Assembly (NCBI GenBank): GCA_029964075.1
Contig: CM057130.1
Span: 3,844,001 to 3,908,000 of the forward strand
From: Patiria pectinifera
Lineage: Eukaryota; Echinodermata; Asteroidea; Valvatida; Asterinidae
Length of the DNA: 64,000 nt
Reading direction: 5' to 3'
Shown: positions 47,589 to 58,592 of the stretch, piece by piece
How the letters are laid out: every line of letters starts with the position of its first letter
Numbering within the stretch: the stretch's first letter is position 1
Notes under the pieces: generated by a model
The model's database searches: none
Seen by the model: the letters and a program-made list of their open reading frames with translations, nothing else
Told to the model about the DNA's origin: nothing
Translations under genes and position numbers: made by a program

Positions 47589-47864
47589 CGCCTGCACATG
47601 TTGGCATATTTGACATCACCACGACGGAGACCACCATAGACATCTCATGGCAAAAACCTGTGGGTCAAGTCGACTCTTACGTTATCTCCTACACCCCTGG
47701 AGGTACCGAGGAGGTCACTGTCACCAATACTCGGTACACAATCATGAACCTTCAGCCAGGCACAACCTACCAGATCACTGTCAGAAGCAAGCGAGGTGCC
47801 TTCTACAATTACGATCTGGACACCAACGTCCAAACAGTGACAACATTTCCTCAGCTCAATGCAG
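47589..47864 (+). CDS. FN3 domain 19 (type B), whole-domain exon
   Basis: Acceptor tccag ends at 47588 and donor gtatta starts at 47865; 276 nt, phase 1-1. Core 'ITTTETTIDISWQKPVGQVD', 'LQPGTTYQITVRSKRG', ending 'FPQLNA'. If the donor is not used, the frame stops three codons later ('GIM' then TAA), giving a protein without the membrane-anchor tail. No AATAAA lies close behind, so splicing to domain 20 is the preferred reading. Confidence 0.84.
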
Positions 47865-49153
47865 GTATTATGTAAAGCAGAATTATAGAGTAAAAAAGAT
47901 TAGAACATATATTTTGAACAACGGAATGTATTTTTGAAGATCGAATAATTTAAATCTAATGCATTTTAAAACATAATGTATTTTGAAACATCGAACGTGT
48001 ATTTTTACAACCCGAATGCATTTTCTAAAACCGAATGAAACTTTACAAACCGAACATCTTTACAATTTGAATGTTTTTTCCAAAACCGAATGAAATTGTT
48101 CAAACCTAACATGTCTTTACAACTTGAATGCATTTTCTAAAACCGAAAGAAATTTTACAAACCGAATATCTTTACGATAATCAAATTGCATTTTGTTCGA
48201 CATAAAATATCCGCCAGTTTCGCATTTGGCACGTGTGCGTATTCAACATCTGAAAAAGCATTCCATCTTTTTGACTGTGGTCGACTCCCTTTGGCTTCGC
48301 GTACTTGAAGACAGCTGAAGTACACATGACTCGTCTCCGCTCTTCAAGAACAGCAATGAAACATTGCTCCCATAGAAAAGTAAACGATGCAGTGGTGTAT
48401 CCCGCCGCCGTGGCATTAAATTTGCATCGCGCATGCAGCAGTAAGAAATGTCAGACTTTTAAAGAAAATGTCCTTATTCATAGAAAGTTTCAGAAAAAGT
48501 AGCATTTGAAGAAACGTTGAAGGAAATCCATAATTTGAAGGAAATTCAAAGAAACATCAAAAATATCAAAAGTTTAAAAGAACATAATTTAAAAGCCCCC
48601 CCAAAAAAGCCATTTTGGGGGCCTGTATACTAAGAACACAGGGGTCAAGACTAAGGATTGAGGGCCGCTTCCATGGCCATGGACAGCCAATACGAATGAG
48701 CTGAAGCTCCACAATCTGCATACAAATATATGAAAGCCAGGGCGAATTTTGAGTGTATAAGGAGGCTTTGAAGAGTCCATCTTTGAGAAACTGATAAACT
48801 GAATCTGTTAATTTCTGTTTTTTCTATTTATATCGTAATGTCTTATTTCAAGGTCACAAAAACCTCTAAAAAACAAAAAACAATGCTCTACCACATTGTA
48901 GCTGCGTCCTTCACAATTCAGCTTTTCAGCTGCAAGTAAGAATGATTAGCCCCGCCCCAAATAATTATAACAACTGTTTTAGAATGTGTTCCGAAACCGC
49001 CAAAACTGAAACAAAACAGTCCAAGTAAAAGGATAACAAGTTTCAGGGGTCTCCCAGTTGTAGGTAGTAATATAAGGAAAGAAATCATGTAAGTAGGCTC
49101 TAAGTGACAGAGTTATGGGCACTTGTCACCACATTTTTGTGTCCATCTTGCAG
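47865..49153. other. Intron between domains 19 and 20
   Basis: A run of short degenerate units 'aaaccgaatg', 'catttt', 'ctttacaa' at about 47900-48190 looks like a decayed tandem repeat. The last 80 nt are the duplicated approach to the RGD exon. Confidence 0.45.
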
Positions 49154-49405
49154 CTTCCTTGGATGTAGAGATTCGCCGGGCCACATTCCTGGGTTTGACG
49201 TGGGAGAGAGTGGGCAACGATAGTCAGCAATATCAGTTGGAGTACAGTCCTAACGTCGGACAACCCCCATCTCCCATTACAGAGATCTCCAACCGGCAGG
49301 TTTTTGTTGGGACTTTGACTCAGGGCACAGAGTATACCTTTGACTTGTACGCCTCTGCCAACGGGATCCGAGGGGATCTGATCACTTCCCAAGTTGTGCA
49401 GACAT
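49154..49405 (+). CDS. FN3 domain 20 (type A) with RGD in FG loop
   Basis: Acceptor ttgcag ends at 49153 and donor gtgagt starts at 49406; 252 nt, phase 1-1. Near-duplicate of domain 18. About 15 residues differ elsewhere in the domain, but the 17 residues from 'YTF' through the RGD to 'DLI' are identical, hinting at constraint on the loop. Confidence 0.88.
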
Positions 49406-49440
49406 GTGAGTAGCTGTTTACCTATAGACTCTGTGCGCAA

Positions 49441-49454
49441 CCAGTAGGTGGCGC
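49441..49454 (+). promoter_or_regulatory. CTCF-like motif, copy 2
   Basis: An identical CCAGTAGGTGGCGC at the same position after the domain 20 exon. It was carried along by the tandem duplication, in the same orientation, and is unchanged while flanking intron sequence has drifted. Confidence 0.35.
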
Positions 49455-49484
49455 ATTTTAACCATTTCTAGAGCCCCAATGTGA

Positions 49485-49670
49485 AAGCTTTTGTACTTTG
49501 TTTCTCCACTTTTCAATGTTATTGAATACATTTTAGTTATTGGGATGTTAGAAAAATACCTCAAAATCCGCATTTTGTTTTTCCCATCATGAAAAAGTGG
49601 GGGAGGGGGATGATTCAATAGCCCATCCCCCCCTCCCTACCCAGCCCCTGGGATTTACGCCCCTGGCCAC
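49485..49670 (+). mobile_element. CAGGGGCGTAAATC-type MITE, copy 2
   Basis: Inverted partner of 28915-29125, ending GGGATTTACGCCCCTGG at about 49650-49666, directly against the SINE at 49655-49945. It was inserted after the tandem duplication, since the equivalent intron after domain 18 lacks it. Confidence 0.6.
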
Positions 49671-49945
49671 GGTGCATGTGCCCTTGGGCAAGGCACTTTG
49701 TCACTCATTGCTTCTCCCCACCAAGTAGTAAATTGGGTACCTGTGAGTGCAGAGATGGGTTGATTTAGCTGCTTTTAATTTGTGCCGAAATGGCAGCATC
49801 AAGCTGTATGCTCCCCAGGGAGCTGAGATGGTATTTGGAATGTTTCATGGGCCCAATGAGCAGGGGTAATAATGATGTAGCGCCTTGAGCACCAGTCCTG
49901 GTGGATATGTGCGCTTTATAAATCACTATTATTATTGTTATTATT
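49655..49945 (+). mobile_element. SINE, partial, with ATT tail
   Basis: Contains 'ttgggcaaggcactttgtca', 'aaattgggtacctgtgagtg', 'gtagcgccttgagcacc', then an (ATT)n tail. It lies in the intron between domains 20 and 21. Confidence 0.65.
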
Positions 49946-50633
49946 ATTATTTACGAGAGGATTTTGAAATAACATGTGCACCACAAATTAAGAATGCAAA
50001 CACACGTGACGTACGTGCGCCTCTGGTGCCTTCTTGGTAATTGCAATCACTTGAGAAATCTATGACGTTTGATAATTTTCAATAACAATGATTCGAGTTT
50101 GTAACATGAATTCCCGAGGGCTTTTTTCCCTGTAAATATCAACAGTATGTTTGACATGAACTTGCCACTCATTGTAAACGGCGAACTGCCAGATTTTCAT
50201 ACCAAGTACATGTAAAACAACAAAGCAGCTTATAGTTATTAGCAGATAGCCCTAATTCTTTGAAAGTGATGAAAATATTTGTAATTTAAAACGGTAATTG
50301 GACCTGTAATTAGTGGTATAAAATGCATCTTGGATATAAAACCACTTCAGAAACAAATTTCGTTGTTGATGTGTTCGTTCATTTTATACATTTATATCAT
50401 AAAGTTAAGTACATGTACACCTTGAAAACAAGTGCTATATGTTACATTTCTTGCCAGCTAGATTTTTAAGCCGTCATGTTTTAGCATGTTAGCACATTCG
50501 AAACTGAGGATAGCATTTAGTAATGTATGTACACTGAGCAAGAAAAAAAGAAAGGCCTGTTTTCTGCACACCAAATGTTTCTCAAGCACTCCAACATCAT
50601 CATCTTTTTTCTTCAATCGCAAATACAATCCAG

Positions 50634-50992
50634 TGCCTGCACATGTTGGCGTATTTGATATCACCACGACGGAGACCACCATAGACATCTCATGGCAAAA
50701 ACCTGGGGGTCAAGTCGACTCTTACGTCATCTCCTACACCCCTGGAGGTACCGAGGACGTCACTGTCACCGATACTCAGTACACCCTCATGAACCTTCAG
50801 CCCGGCACAACCTACCAGATCACTGTCAGAAGCAAGCGAGGTGCCTTCTTCAACTACCGTTCGGACACCGAGGTCCAAACAGCGACAACAATGGCCCAGT
50901 CTAACGCCGGTAAACCAATGGTTTCTAACATGTCATTTGGGTTGTTCATGGGGATTCTGTTGGGCATGGGAATAATGTTTCTGGTTTGGTAA
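50634..50992 (+). CDS. FN3 domain 21 (type B) plus C-terminal GPI-like tail; terminal exon
   Basis: Acceptor tccag ends at 50633; the exon runs to TAA at 50990-50992. The FN3 part is a near-copy of domain 19 ('TTTETTIDISWQKPGGQVDS', 'LQPGTTYQITVRSKRG'). Then follow small residues 'AQSNAGKPMVSNMS' and a hydrophobic end 'FGLFMGILLGMGIMFLVW' with no cytoplasmic tail. Small residues, a short spacer and a terminal hydrophobic stretch are the layout of a GPI-attachment signal; a single-pass membrane end with no tail is the alternative. The point where domain 19 splices (G|GTATT) is G|GTAAA here and is apparently read through. Confidence 0.85.
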
Positions 50993-51040
50993 TTTCTTCA
51001 TAAGGGACAAGTCCTTGCTATTGGAGACACAAAACCATAA

Positions 51041-51046
51041 AATAAA
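51041..51046 (+). terminator. Polyadenylation signal AATAAA of the FN3 gene
   Basis: AATAAA lies 49 nt after the TAA stop of the terminal exon, in an A/T-rich 3' UTR. It is the first canonical signal after the stop and supports 50634-50992 being the last exon. Confidence 0.6.
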
Positions 51047-52201
51047 AATTTCCATTTATTCAAGTTTGATTTGCTGAAGTGACACACTATTTGAACTTTT
51101 GAGAACTGAACTTCATAATAATCATCCCGTGTGTACGCTATTATGTGAGTTATACCAGATTAAAGTTAGCAGTAACTGCTCCACTTACTTTTTGAATGCA
51201 CAAGTAAAGTTTTGCGGAATACATGATCATTCAATTATCAATTATATTTACCCAGACTTTGATTGTGAAATGAGTTATTATACCAGATTACTGCAATGTC
51301 TGTCACAAAAAGTGAGTTTTGGTGGTGGTTGTAAATACCAACATTCTTATTAAGCAAATATATCAAAATGTTGAGCTCTAGGGAGTATGGTGCACTTATG
51401 TGACATTGGTTGTTGTTTACTAGTTACATCTAAGTGATTTAGCCAGCCATGAAATACTGTAAAGTTGTATTATGTCAGTCACGTTTAATTAAGTCATGGC
51501 CTCTTAGCGTAATGTAATATCAGTCACATTATCGCATACAGTCGGCAGTATACAAGTATATCAAGTCCATATTTGCATACATGTAGTAAATTTAACCACA
51601 ACTCAGTGTCTGAGCAGTATGTCCATCCTTTTCAAAAAAGTAATTTTTTCCCCTTTATCAAACTTTCAAATTGTATATTTTGTTTTAACAAATGGGACTA
51701 TGTTTTTCTGTTTCGAGCATCCCAACCCTCTGAGAAATAGGTCCAGCCCATGTAGACTGTTTTCAGGTTGCTACATTGTCAATCATGACTGGGGGGTGGT
51801 AACCAGTCTATCCTGCATGCCGTGATTAATATCAAAATGTTTGAAGTCATTATTCCAAAATTCCATGTCTTATTCTCTAGAGTGATTTTCTTTTGTATGG
51901 CGACTATAGCGAGAAACAAATAGCAATTTCAAACAAAAGATATTTTTAGGAGTAAAAATATTAATTTAGGTTATTGTTTTCCAGTTGAAAATTCCTCCTC
52001 TGCAGTCAGATTTTGTAAAATATCTTGAATTCACAAGAAAAGATAAAAACCTTATACCTAAAAATCTACAGAATTGCTTAGTAAACAAGAAAGTTGATGA
52101 ATTTCAAATTCGGAGTCACAATTTCATCATTAATTATGTTCAACCTTAACCGCAAGTGAGTGAACAAAATATGAATTATGCCGTTAAATATTTTATATAT
52201 A
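51047..52201. other. 3' flank of the FN3 gene
   Basis: A/T-rich sequence after the polyadenylation signal. No repeat or gene recognised. Confidence 0.45.
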
Positions 52202-52862
52202 CAGGGTGACCACCAAAAAATGCAACCCTAAAGCATTTGCCTTAAAAAAACACAGGGATAGGTGGATGTTTATGTTTTGGGTATCAGATTAAAGCTGAGA
52301 GTTTTTCTTTTAAATGCTGAAACAATCGTCAAAATAGCACTTTGGTTGCTGAGAAAGCGCAATTATGTAAAAGCAGTTATTTTTCATCCTGTACACAAAC
52401 AGTTACCACAGTAAGGGATTTTCACTGTACCTATTTGTGCATGTCCTAATCTTACAAACCACACGGCACATAATTATGACAAGAGTACAAATGAATTTGA
52501 TGTAAACACCTTCTATTTTCCCATCTGAACAGGTATCTCATCCTTTTTAGTCCTTTTTAAAACCTTTTCAGCATCATAAATATGTCAAAATATTACAGAC
52601 ATTGCACAAATGAAGGATAATTGCACAGTAGGCTTACACTAAAATGTTTCACTGTTTGAAGTACTTGTGTACAGGATGAAAAATGACTACTTTTGCATAA
52701 TTGGCATTTTCTCAGCAACCCAAAGTGCTATGTTCATGATTGTTTCAGTATTTGAAAGAAAAAAAATGTCAGCTTTAATCTGATACCCAAAACATATAAA
52801 TCCACCGATCCCTTTTTTTTTAAGGCAAAAGTTTTAGGTTTGCGATTTTTGGGGTCACACTG
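52202..52862 (+). mobile_element. Mariner-like MITE with long inverted arms
   Basis: Ends CAGGGTGACCACC and GGGTCACACTG flanked by TA on each side. Arms of about 200 bp pair ('gggtatcagattaaagctga' against 'tcagctttaatctgataccc'; 'ttatttttcatcctgtacac' against 'gtgtacaggatgaaaaatg'). No transposase. Confidence 0.8.
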
Positions 52863-55313
52863 TATATACATGTATACACCAAATAGAAAATGCCAATTAC
52901 AGCAGCACAGTGGCATGCGTGAGGAACAGAAAAATTGGCACACAAATTATTGTATGAAGTAGTCAATGGGATTGTGGGGACCATTTGCCTTTTAGGTACT
53001 GCATGTATCTTTGATACTCTCAGTATAAGTTCAAAACCACTTGAAGCCGTTTTTATCTTACCCTTTTAAGGGGGAACCATGACATTAAAAAGTGGGGGGG
53101 GGGGGCATAGTGCCAAAACATTTGGACAGTTGACCAAAGTGCTACACCATGAGAACAAAAATCAAGACATTTGCCTCTTTTGGGTAGGGTCACATTTTTA
53201 AAAAAGTTGGGGGTGGGGGAGGGGAGCGGCGTAAACAAAAAATCTAGCTGTAACATGAAATGTCGATGCGGTTTGTTTACATGTCAAAACAAAACTTGTT
53301 CTTCCCTTTTGGGTTTCACAATTTTTTTTCTCCTTATATGGGTGCTTCTGGTAAATATACAAAAGACCATTAAACCAACATTATCAAACCCAATCTAATC
53401 TAACTGATGAAGACATTAAATTAACAGAGAAAAGTTGTCATTGTTCTTATGAAAGTTTAGCTGTCATTGAGTTTTGGTGTCAAATTACCATTCCAAGAGG
53501 AGGAGGAGGAAAATAGTTGTTTCACAGGAAAGGTTAAATCGATGTCTTTTTTGTGTCAGAAATTGGCGATATAAATGTTTATACTGCTACGCATCACCTG
53601 TAGCAATCTCAAATTGCTACATCAAATGTTCACATTTTTCAGGGGGTTGGCCCCCCCCCCCCCTCTTCAATTTTTTTTTATGTAGGCCTCAAACAAATTT
53701 AGTCGGCCGTCAAGAATCCTAATTCTGTGCTGGATTTGCTTCGAAGGATAAACGTCCAAGCTCTGTTTTCTAACCCTCCAAGCTCTGTTTTCTAATTGTA
53801 GTGATATAAATTGAATTTAAGGGCAATTTGTTTATTCTGATAGTATTGTACTTCCTGTACAAAAAAAAAAGCGAAATTCAATTTGTAATTTTGGCGTTTT
53901 GCTCTTAAAGGCCGCTTAGATTGCTTAAGCTAACTTCGGAAAGAAATTGACAAGAGTTTGGATAAATGGTGTAAGTTTCTTTTTTAATTTCTTATCACCC
54001 CCCCCCCATATGAAATGTGTCCCTGCCCCCAAAAGAGAAAATTCGTACAATTCTAACTATTTTCAAGTTGTTCATCTACTGCAAAAAGTCTTGATATCTT
54101 ACGCTCCTTTCGGGGTTACTTCACCAACTTTTCCGCCCCGCCCACAAAAAGGTAATCGAAAATCGGTATTCAATAATTGAATAAAATAAATGCTTCGTAA
54201 ACATCCCTTTTGTGGTAGAAAAAATTGTTTCATTTGTTATATGTGATGTGTATTAAAATACGTTAGTCTGATATACGCAGATATTACTATTAAATTTAAC
54301 GCATAAACATATAAACACCCTTCTGCTTTGGTGGTACAAAAAAATGTTGCATTAATTATATGTTAGTCCAATATACCCAGTTATTATTATTGCAGACAAT
54401 CTTTAGTTTGTTAAATTCCTATACGTCACCGGCTCATGTTAATGTTTAAAAGGTTTTAATGATGGACCAAGGACAAACAAGTACGTAGATTAGATTTTTA
54501 AGGTGAATGTTAATATGTCATTAAACCCTACAGTTTTGAAACTGAACACAATCATATTATTGTTTATTTTGGGGGCAACACAGTATTTTATGTGTAACGT
54601 CAGTCATGGTTCTGTCGGTCGCGGAGTCTTATTTACACGTTTTCTTAATTAATTAAAATTTTATGTTAACGTTGCACATGTATACACTGATCTACTGGCT
54701 CTGATGAATAATGGAATTGTTTTAATTGTGCCGTGAAAACTGATTGGGTTTATATTGTTAAGGCAAGTGAGATAAGCTTCATTCCGAGTCAAGATTTAGC
54801 AGCACTGACTTCAACCATTTTCCCCACCCTTCCTCCCTTTTGTTTAATGTAAAAACAATTCCCCCACAAATGTTTTAATAGTTTTGGCTCTTTCATTTAA
54901 CTTTCTAACGTTGTACTCAGTGTTTATGAGGATTCTCTTTTTTTTTATAGTTGGAATATAAACTCTATTGTATGTGGTTTGGCCCGGTAGAATTTCATAA
55001 TTAAATTTGGTCCAACCTATTTAGTAGCCTTTAATAAATGGTTCTTCATTAATGCACCAACGCAGCTTGATTTTGTCTCCTTATGTTTGCGTGGTTCATA
55101 AAATTAGTATTTACTATTTACTATTCACGAACTTATACCCTTTTAGCTGAGAAGGAGGACTGGGTAGATTGAATGTGTTTAGGTCGGCAGTGTGCTGATT
55201 CCTGATGGTGATTCCCAGAACGTGTTGTTGTGAAGCACGAAGAGCCTGACGAGACACGCACACCGTCGAGGTCATCCACTGCATTCTGATAAATCTAAAA
55301 ACCATACCGTATG
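52863..55313. other. Intergenic, A/T-rich
   Basis: Low-complexity G and C runs at 53090-53230, 53650 and 53998. No coding frame with recognisable content and no complete element. Confidence 0.45.
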
Positions 55314-55720
55314 TGCTGTGGTCCCATGGTGAAGGTATTCGACTCGTGTACCGCGGCACATGGGTTCGAATCCTGGCGGGGAACATGTTTGTGCTCTTGA
55401 GCTAGGCACTTTACCATTATTGCTTCGCCCTTCGGATGGGACGTAAAGCCGTATGTCCCATGTGTTGTGTAATGCACGTTAAAAGAACCCAGTAACACTT
55501 GCCGCTTAGAGAAGGGGTTTGCCCCGGTGTTTCTGGCAGTGGCTGCAATATGCGCCGCAGCACCTTGTAAACCCCTTTAACGTGTCTCATAATTATTTCT
55601 TATAAACTTCATATACCTGTCTTTAAAATACAATGTAGACATAATTACCAGCGCCTTGAGTACTTAACTGTTAGTAGATACGTGCGCTATATAAGACTCC
55701 GGTATTATTATTATCTCCGG
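55314..55720 (+). mobile_element. SINE with CGCTATATAA/ATT tail
   Basis: tRNA-like head (GTGGTCCCATGGTGAAGG and box B GGTTCGAATCC), a long body, and a 3' end 'gcgccttgagtactta', 'gtgcgctatataagactcc' with an ATT-repeat tail, typical of tRNA-derived invertebrate SINEs. Confidence 0.75.
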
Positions 55721-56549
55721 CCGTCTTGACCATGTTTGCCGCTGGATTTAGATTTGCCTGGACGAGAGAGTGAGGTTGACGATCTACGCAAATCTCCCTC
55801 TCTTTCATTCGTATTACAGCGCAAGTCACGGCTTTGTAACACCATCATACCCGCCTCCATGGTTAAACCAAGAGGATTTGATACTAATGACGACGACACA
55901 GGCGGCCATAAGGCCATTATGGTGGCTATCCATTGGAAAGAAGCTTCACTCTCTTTATAGATTAATTTACCGGCTTGATCCATGATTTTGAGTCGTCACT
56001 ACGAATCAGCTCAATTGGTAACTACCTGCGAGCGAGCACGTGCTTGTGTTTTGCACAGCTAAACTCAGTGTCAACCGCGCCTCGCGCAGCAGCTCGTGCC
56101 GACATGATAGGCCTACAATATCTTGCCATATGGGTTGCAGCCTGAGAACCGGATCTGAGTTTCTGGGGGTTTTGAGCAGTACGTGGTGTTTATTATTTAC
56201 ATGCTCCATTTTTCTTCTTCCCTCTTCCCTTCCCCTTCTTTCTCCATTCTTCATTTTCTATTTTTGCTGACGGCATCATGATTTTGCCGACAAAACTTAC
56301 TAATGGGGGTGGGGTGGGGGTTGACACCCCCACAACCCCTTCCCCCTGTAGTGTGAACCGTGCAACCACCATACCTGGGATGGAATCATGGGACACCACG
56401 GTAGGGCCCCCTATAGGGAAATGCAATAGCAACGGACTTCTGCTGCTCAAGACATGCGCTACACGGTGACGACCTCGTCATCGTTTTGCCTTCGTACTCA
56501 CTTTATAAGACGTCGTGAATTCATCCTAGAGCGCTCAAAACACTGACAT
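55721..56549. other. Intergenic between SINE and LINE remnant
   Basis: Overlapping short frames only. It may hold unrecognisable 5' LINE sequence, but I cannot support that. Confidence 0.35.
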
Positions 56550-58085
56550 ATGCTCGACTACATGTATGCACCACCAGGAAGGATAGGAAAGGCGTACGGT
56601 GACCACAAGTTCATGTATGGTGCAGACTACTCGGCAGACCACAGGCTGATTGTGTCCAAGTTCAACCTCCGCATCTTGCCCAATAGACGTCAGAGATGTG
56701 GACAAGCTGGACCACTTACAGTTAGGTCAGGTGAGAATGACGATGAAATCAAAACACGTACTGCAGCTCGTCCAAAAACACATCGTCTAGTATATCTAAG
56801 AAAATATAGCCTATCACCTGCAGCGTGCGTAAAACAGTCCAAACGATTGAAGACGTCTGGCTCATCAGTAGCTAAGCAGCAGCAGGAACGAGCGTCATGT
56901 TACAAGCGAAAGCTTTTTTTATGCTCTTAAAGCTGTTTACGGTCCTCAGTCTTCTGTAACCTCTCCCCTTCTCAGCGCAGAGGGAGTCTGACAAGGCCAA
57001 GATCTTGGATCGATGGGCTGAGCACTTCGAGTCAACGCCGCGTTCGTCAATCAACGATGGAGACACAACACGCATGCCTCTTGAACGGCCGAAAGATATG
57101 GAGGGCCAGTGACACTCCACCAACTGTGAAGAAATTATGCAATCGGCCCCAGGGTCGAATGCAGTCCCTGCCGAGGTGTACAAAGTAGACGGAATAACGC
57201 TGCAACATAACAGTAGCGGACAGAACTATTAAGCAATCCAGAGTAGTTCCACAGCAGTCTCAGATGTAGTCCACAAGCGTAAGGGCAATCGCCAGTCTTT
57301 TGACAACCACAGAGGAATCTCCTCCTTGTCAATTGCCGGCAAGATAGGCCTACTGTCTTGGGTCTTGCTCAATCGTTTGATTTTACATCTGGAGATCTTC
57401 TCCCTGAGATTGAGCCAGTGTGGCTTTCGAGCTGGCCGCGTTGAGGGACAGGCGACATTACTTTTCGCTGCAAGAGAGTTCATTCAAGCCGCCGCCGTCA
57501 CGGTTCGCCAGTTTCATGATGGCCTGTATTGGGCTCGTCAGTCGTCAGAAGCCTTCCCAGTCAAAACGGCGTCAAGCAAGGCTTACTGTTCAACCTCAGA
57601 AGGCTGTGGGCCGGGTACTAACGGTAAAGCAGACCGTCATCAGAGACTTCTTTTTGCCGATGATTATTAAGGTCGGGGCCCACAAGCAGCTGACTTCAGC
57701 TTCACTACCTAGGTAGAACCCTGTCAAGGACAGTCAACATCGATAATGGGGTAACAAAAGATGTCCAACGCCAGTTCTCAGTACTACTGCAGCCTCCAAG
57801 TTGGTAAACTACCGGTACCGTGTGAAGGCCATAGGACCACAGAGAAAGTTACAACTCTCTATCCGTTGTGGCTGTGAAATGTTGACTTTGCATATACAGC
57901 AGATATGGCAAACAACTTAACAGATTAAGGGCCAACATCCCAAGCATTTACATGTTGCTGCAGACTAGCTCAGGACAGAATTAGACAGGACACACCGTCC
58001 CGCCCCAAGATCGCACTTTACTGCCCGAGTGCCGATGAGACTCACAACTGGATCGCCAAGCTCATCCAGCAGACAGACACAGAAT
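56550..58085 (+). pseudogene. Decayed RTE-type LINE (endonuclease end and reverse transcriptase)
   Basis: Fragments in shifting frames resemble RTE-clade polyproteins: 'ADYSADHRLIVSKFNLRI' (end of the endonuclease), 'SDKAKILDRWAEHFES', 'PGSNAVPAEVYKVDG', 'DNHRGISSLSIAGKIG', 'VLLNRLILHLE' and 'SQCGFRAGR' of the reverse transcriptase, then 'LSRTVNIDNGVT'. Stops and frameshifts interrupt it, and the catalytic region after 'SQCGFRAGR' is truncated, so it is inactive. The 5' end is not clear. Confidence 0.75.
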
Positions 58086-58592
58086 CCTGATGGAACCTAC
58101 ACATTGAGAATTCACTCAGAGAAAACAAAACGAATATGTTGAAGAGCACGGGTTGGGCAGCTTTATCCCAATTTTGTTTTACAAATGGTCTCACGCGAAT
58201 TTAGAAAAGTTCGATTAAAACAAGTTTTAATTCAATTTTGTTAGTTATTCGTTATCGTGCAGACATTCTGCATGGCGCCCTCTATTGACCAAGTTACATT
58301 CAGCAAATACATTGCATGCAGATCAAGATCAGGAAGCCCCGTTTTGAACGCAGATTTTCGATTTCCTTAACTCGCACTGTCGCAGCAAACGTGGCGGGAA
58401 GTGGATGGCTGAATGCGAGAAATCAGCAATTAGAACTAGGTACTAACATCATGAGTAGACATTTGGGAAAGAATGTGTCGATACATCATGTACATGTAAT
58501 CCAGACACCACCAGACCACTGCACTTCACTTCAGCGGTTGTCAATGTCATTCATGTCATCATTGTTGTGTCATGTGTATCTACATGTATTCT

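Larger units (their letters stand above)
3156..50992 (+). other. Large FN3-repeat cell-surface protein gene (5'-partial, 25 exons seen)
   Basis: Span of the 3' part of one multi-exon gene. Joining 25 exons gives 21 consecutive FN3 domains with one open frame, then a C-terminal hydrophobic tail and stop. Each domain shows the FN3 hallmarks: a Trp in strand B/C, the 'L-x-P-x-x-x-Y' turn before strand F, and a Ser/Thr-rich end. All interdomain introns are phase 1 with GT-AG ends, so the joins are consistent throughout. The first visible exon begins mid-gene, so the signal peptide and N-terminus lie upstream. FN3 arrays like this occur in tenascins, PTPRB/PTPRQ-type receptor phosphatases and adhesion proteins, but I see no EGF, fibrinogen or phosphatase domain here. 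Function is inferred as extracellular adhesion or signalling. The alternative is two adjacent genes split near 47.9 kb, which is less likely because domain 20 has no start. Confidence 0.85.
46640..51000 (+). repeat. Tandem duplication of a two-domain block (domains 18-19 to 20-21)
   Basis: About 46640-47870 and about 49090-51000 are paralogous through exons and introns. Both start with 'gagttatgggcacttgtcac' upstream of the A exon, share the same first intron bases including 'agtaggtggcgcat', and share 'aaagaaaggcc' before the B exon. The unit is about 2.4 kb. Confidence 0.85.

Noticed and set aside
47595-47864. End of a separate gene at domain 19 (stop after 'GIM')
   Set aside because: A phase-compatible donor is present, no AATAAA follows nearby, and domain 20 has no start codon or signal peptide of its own. 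Kept only as a possible isoform.
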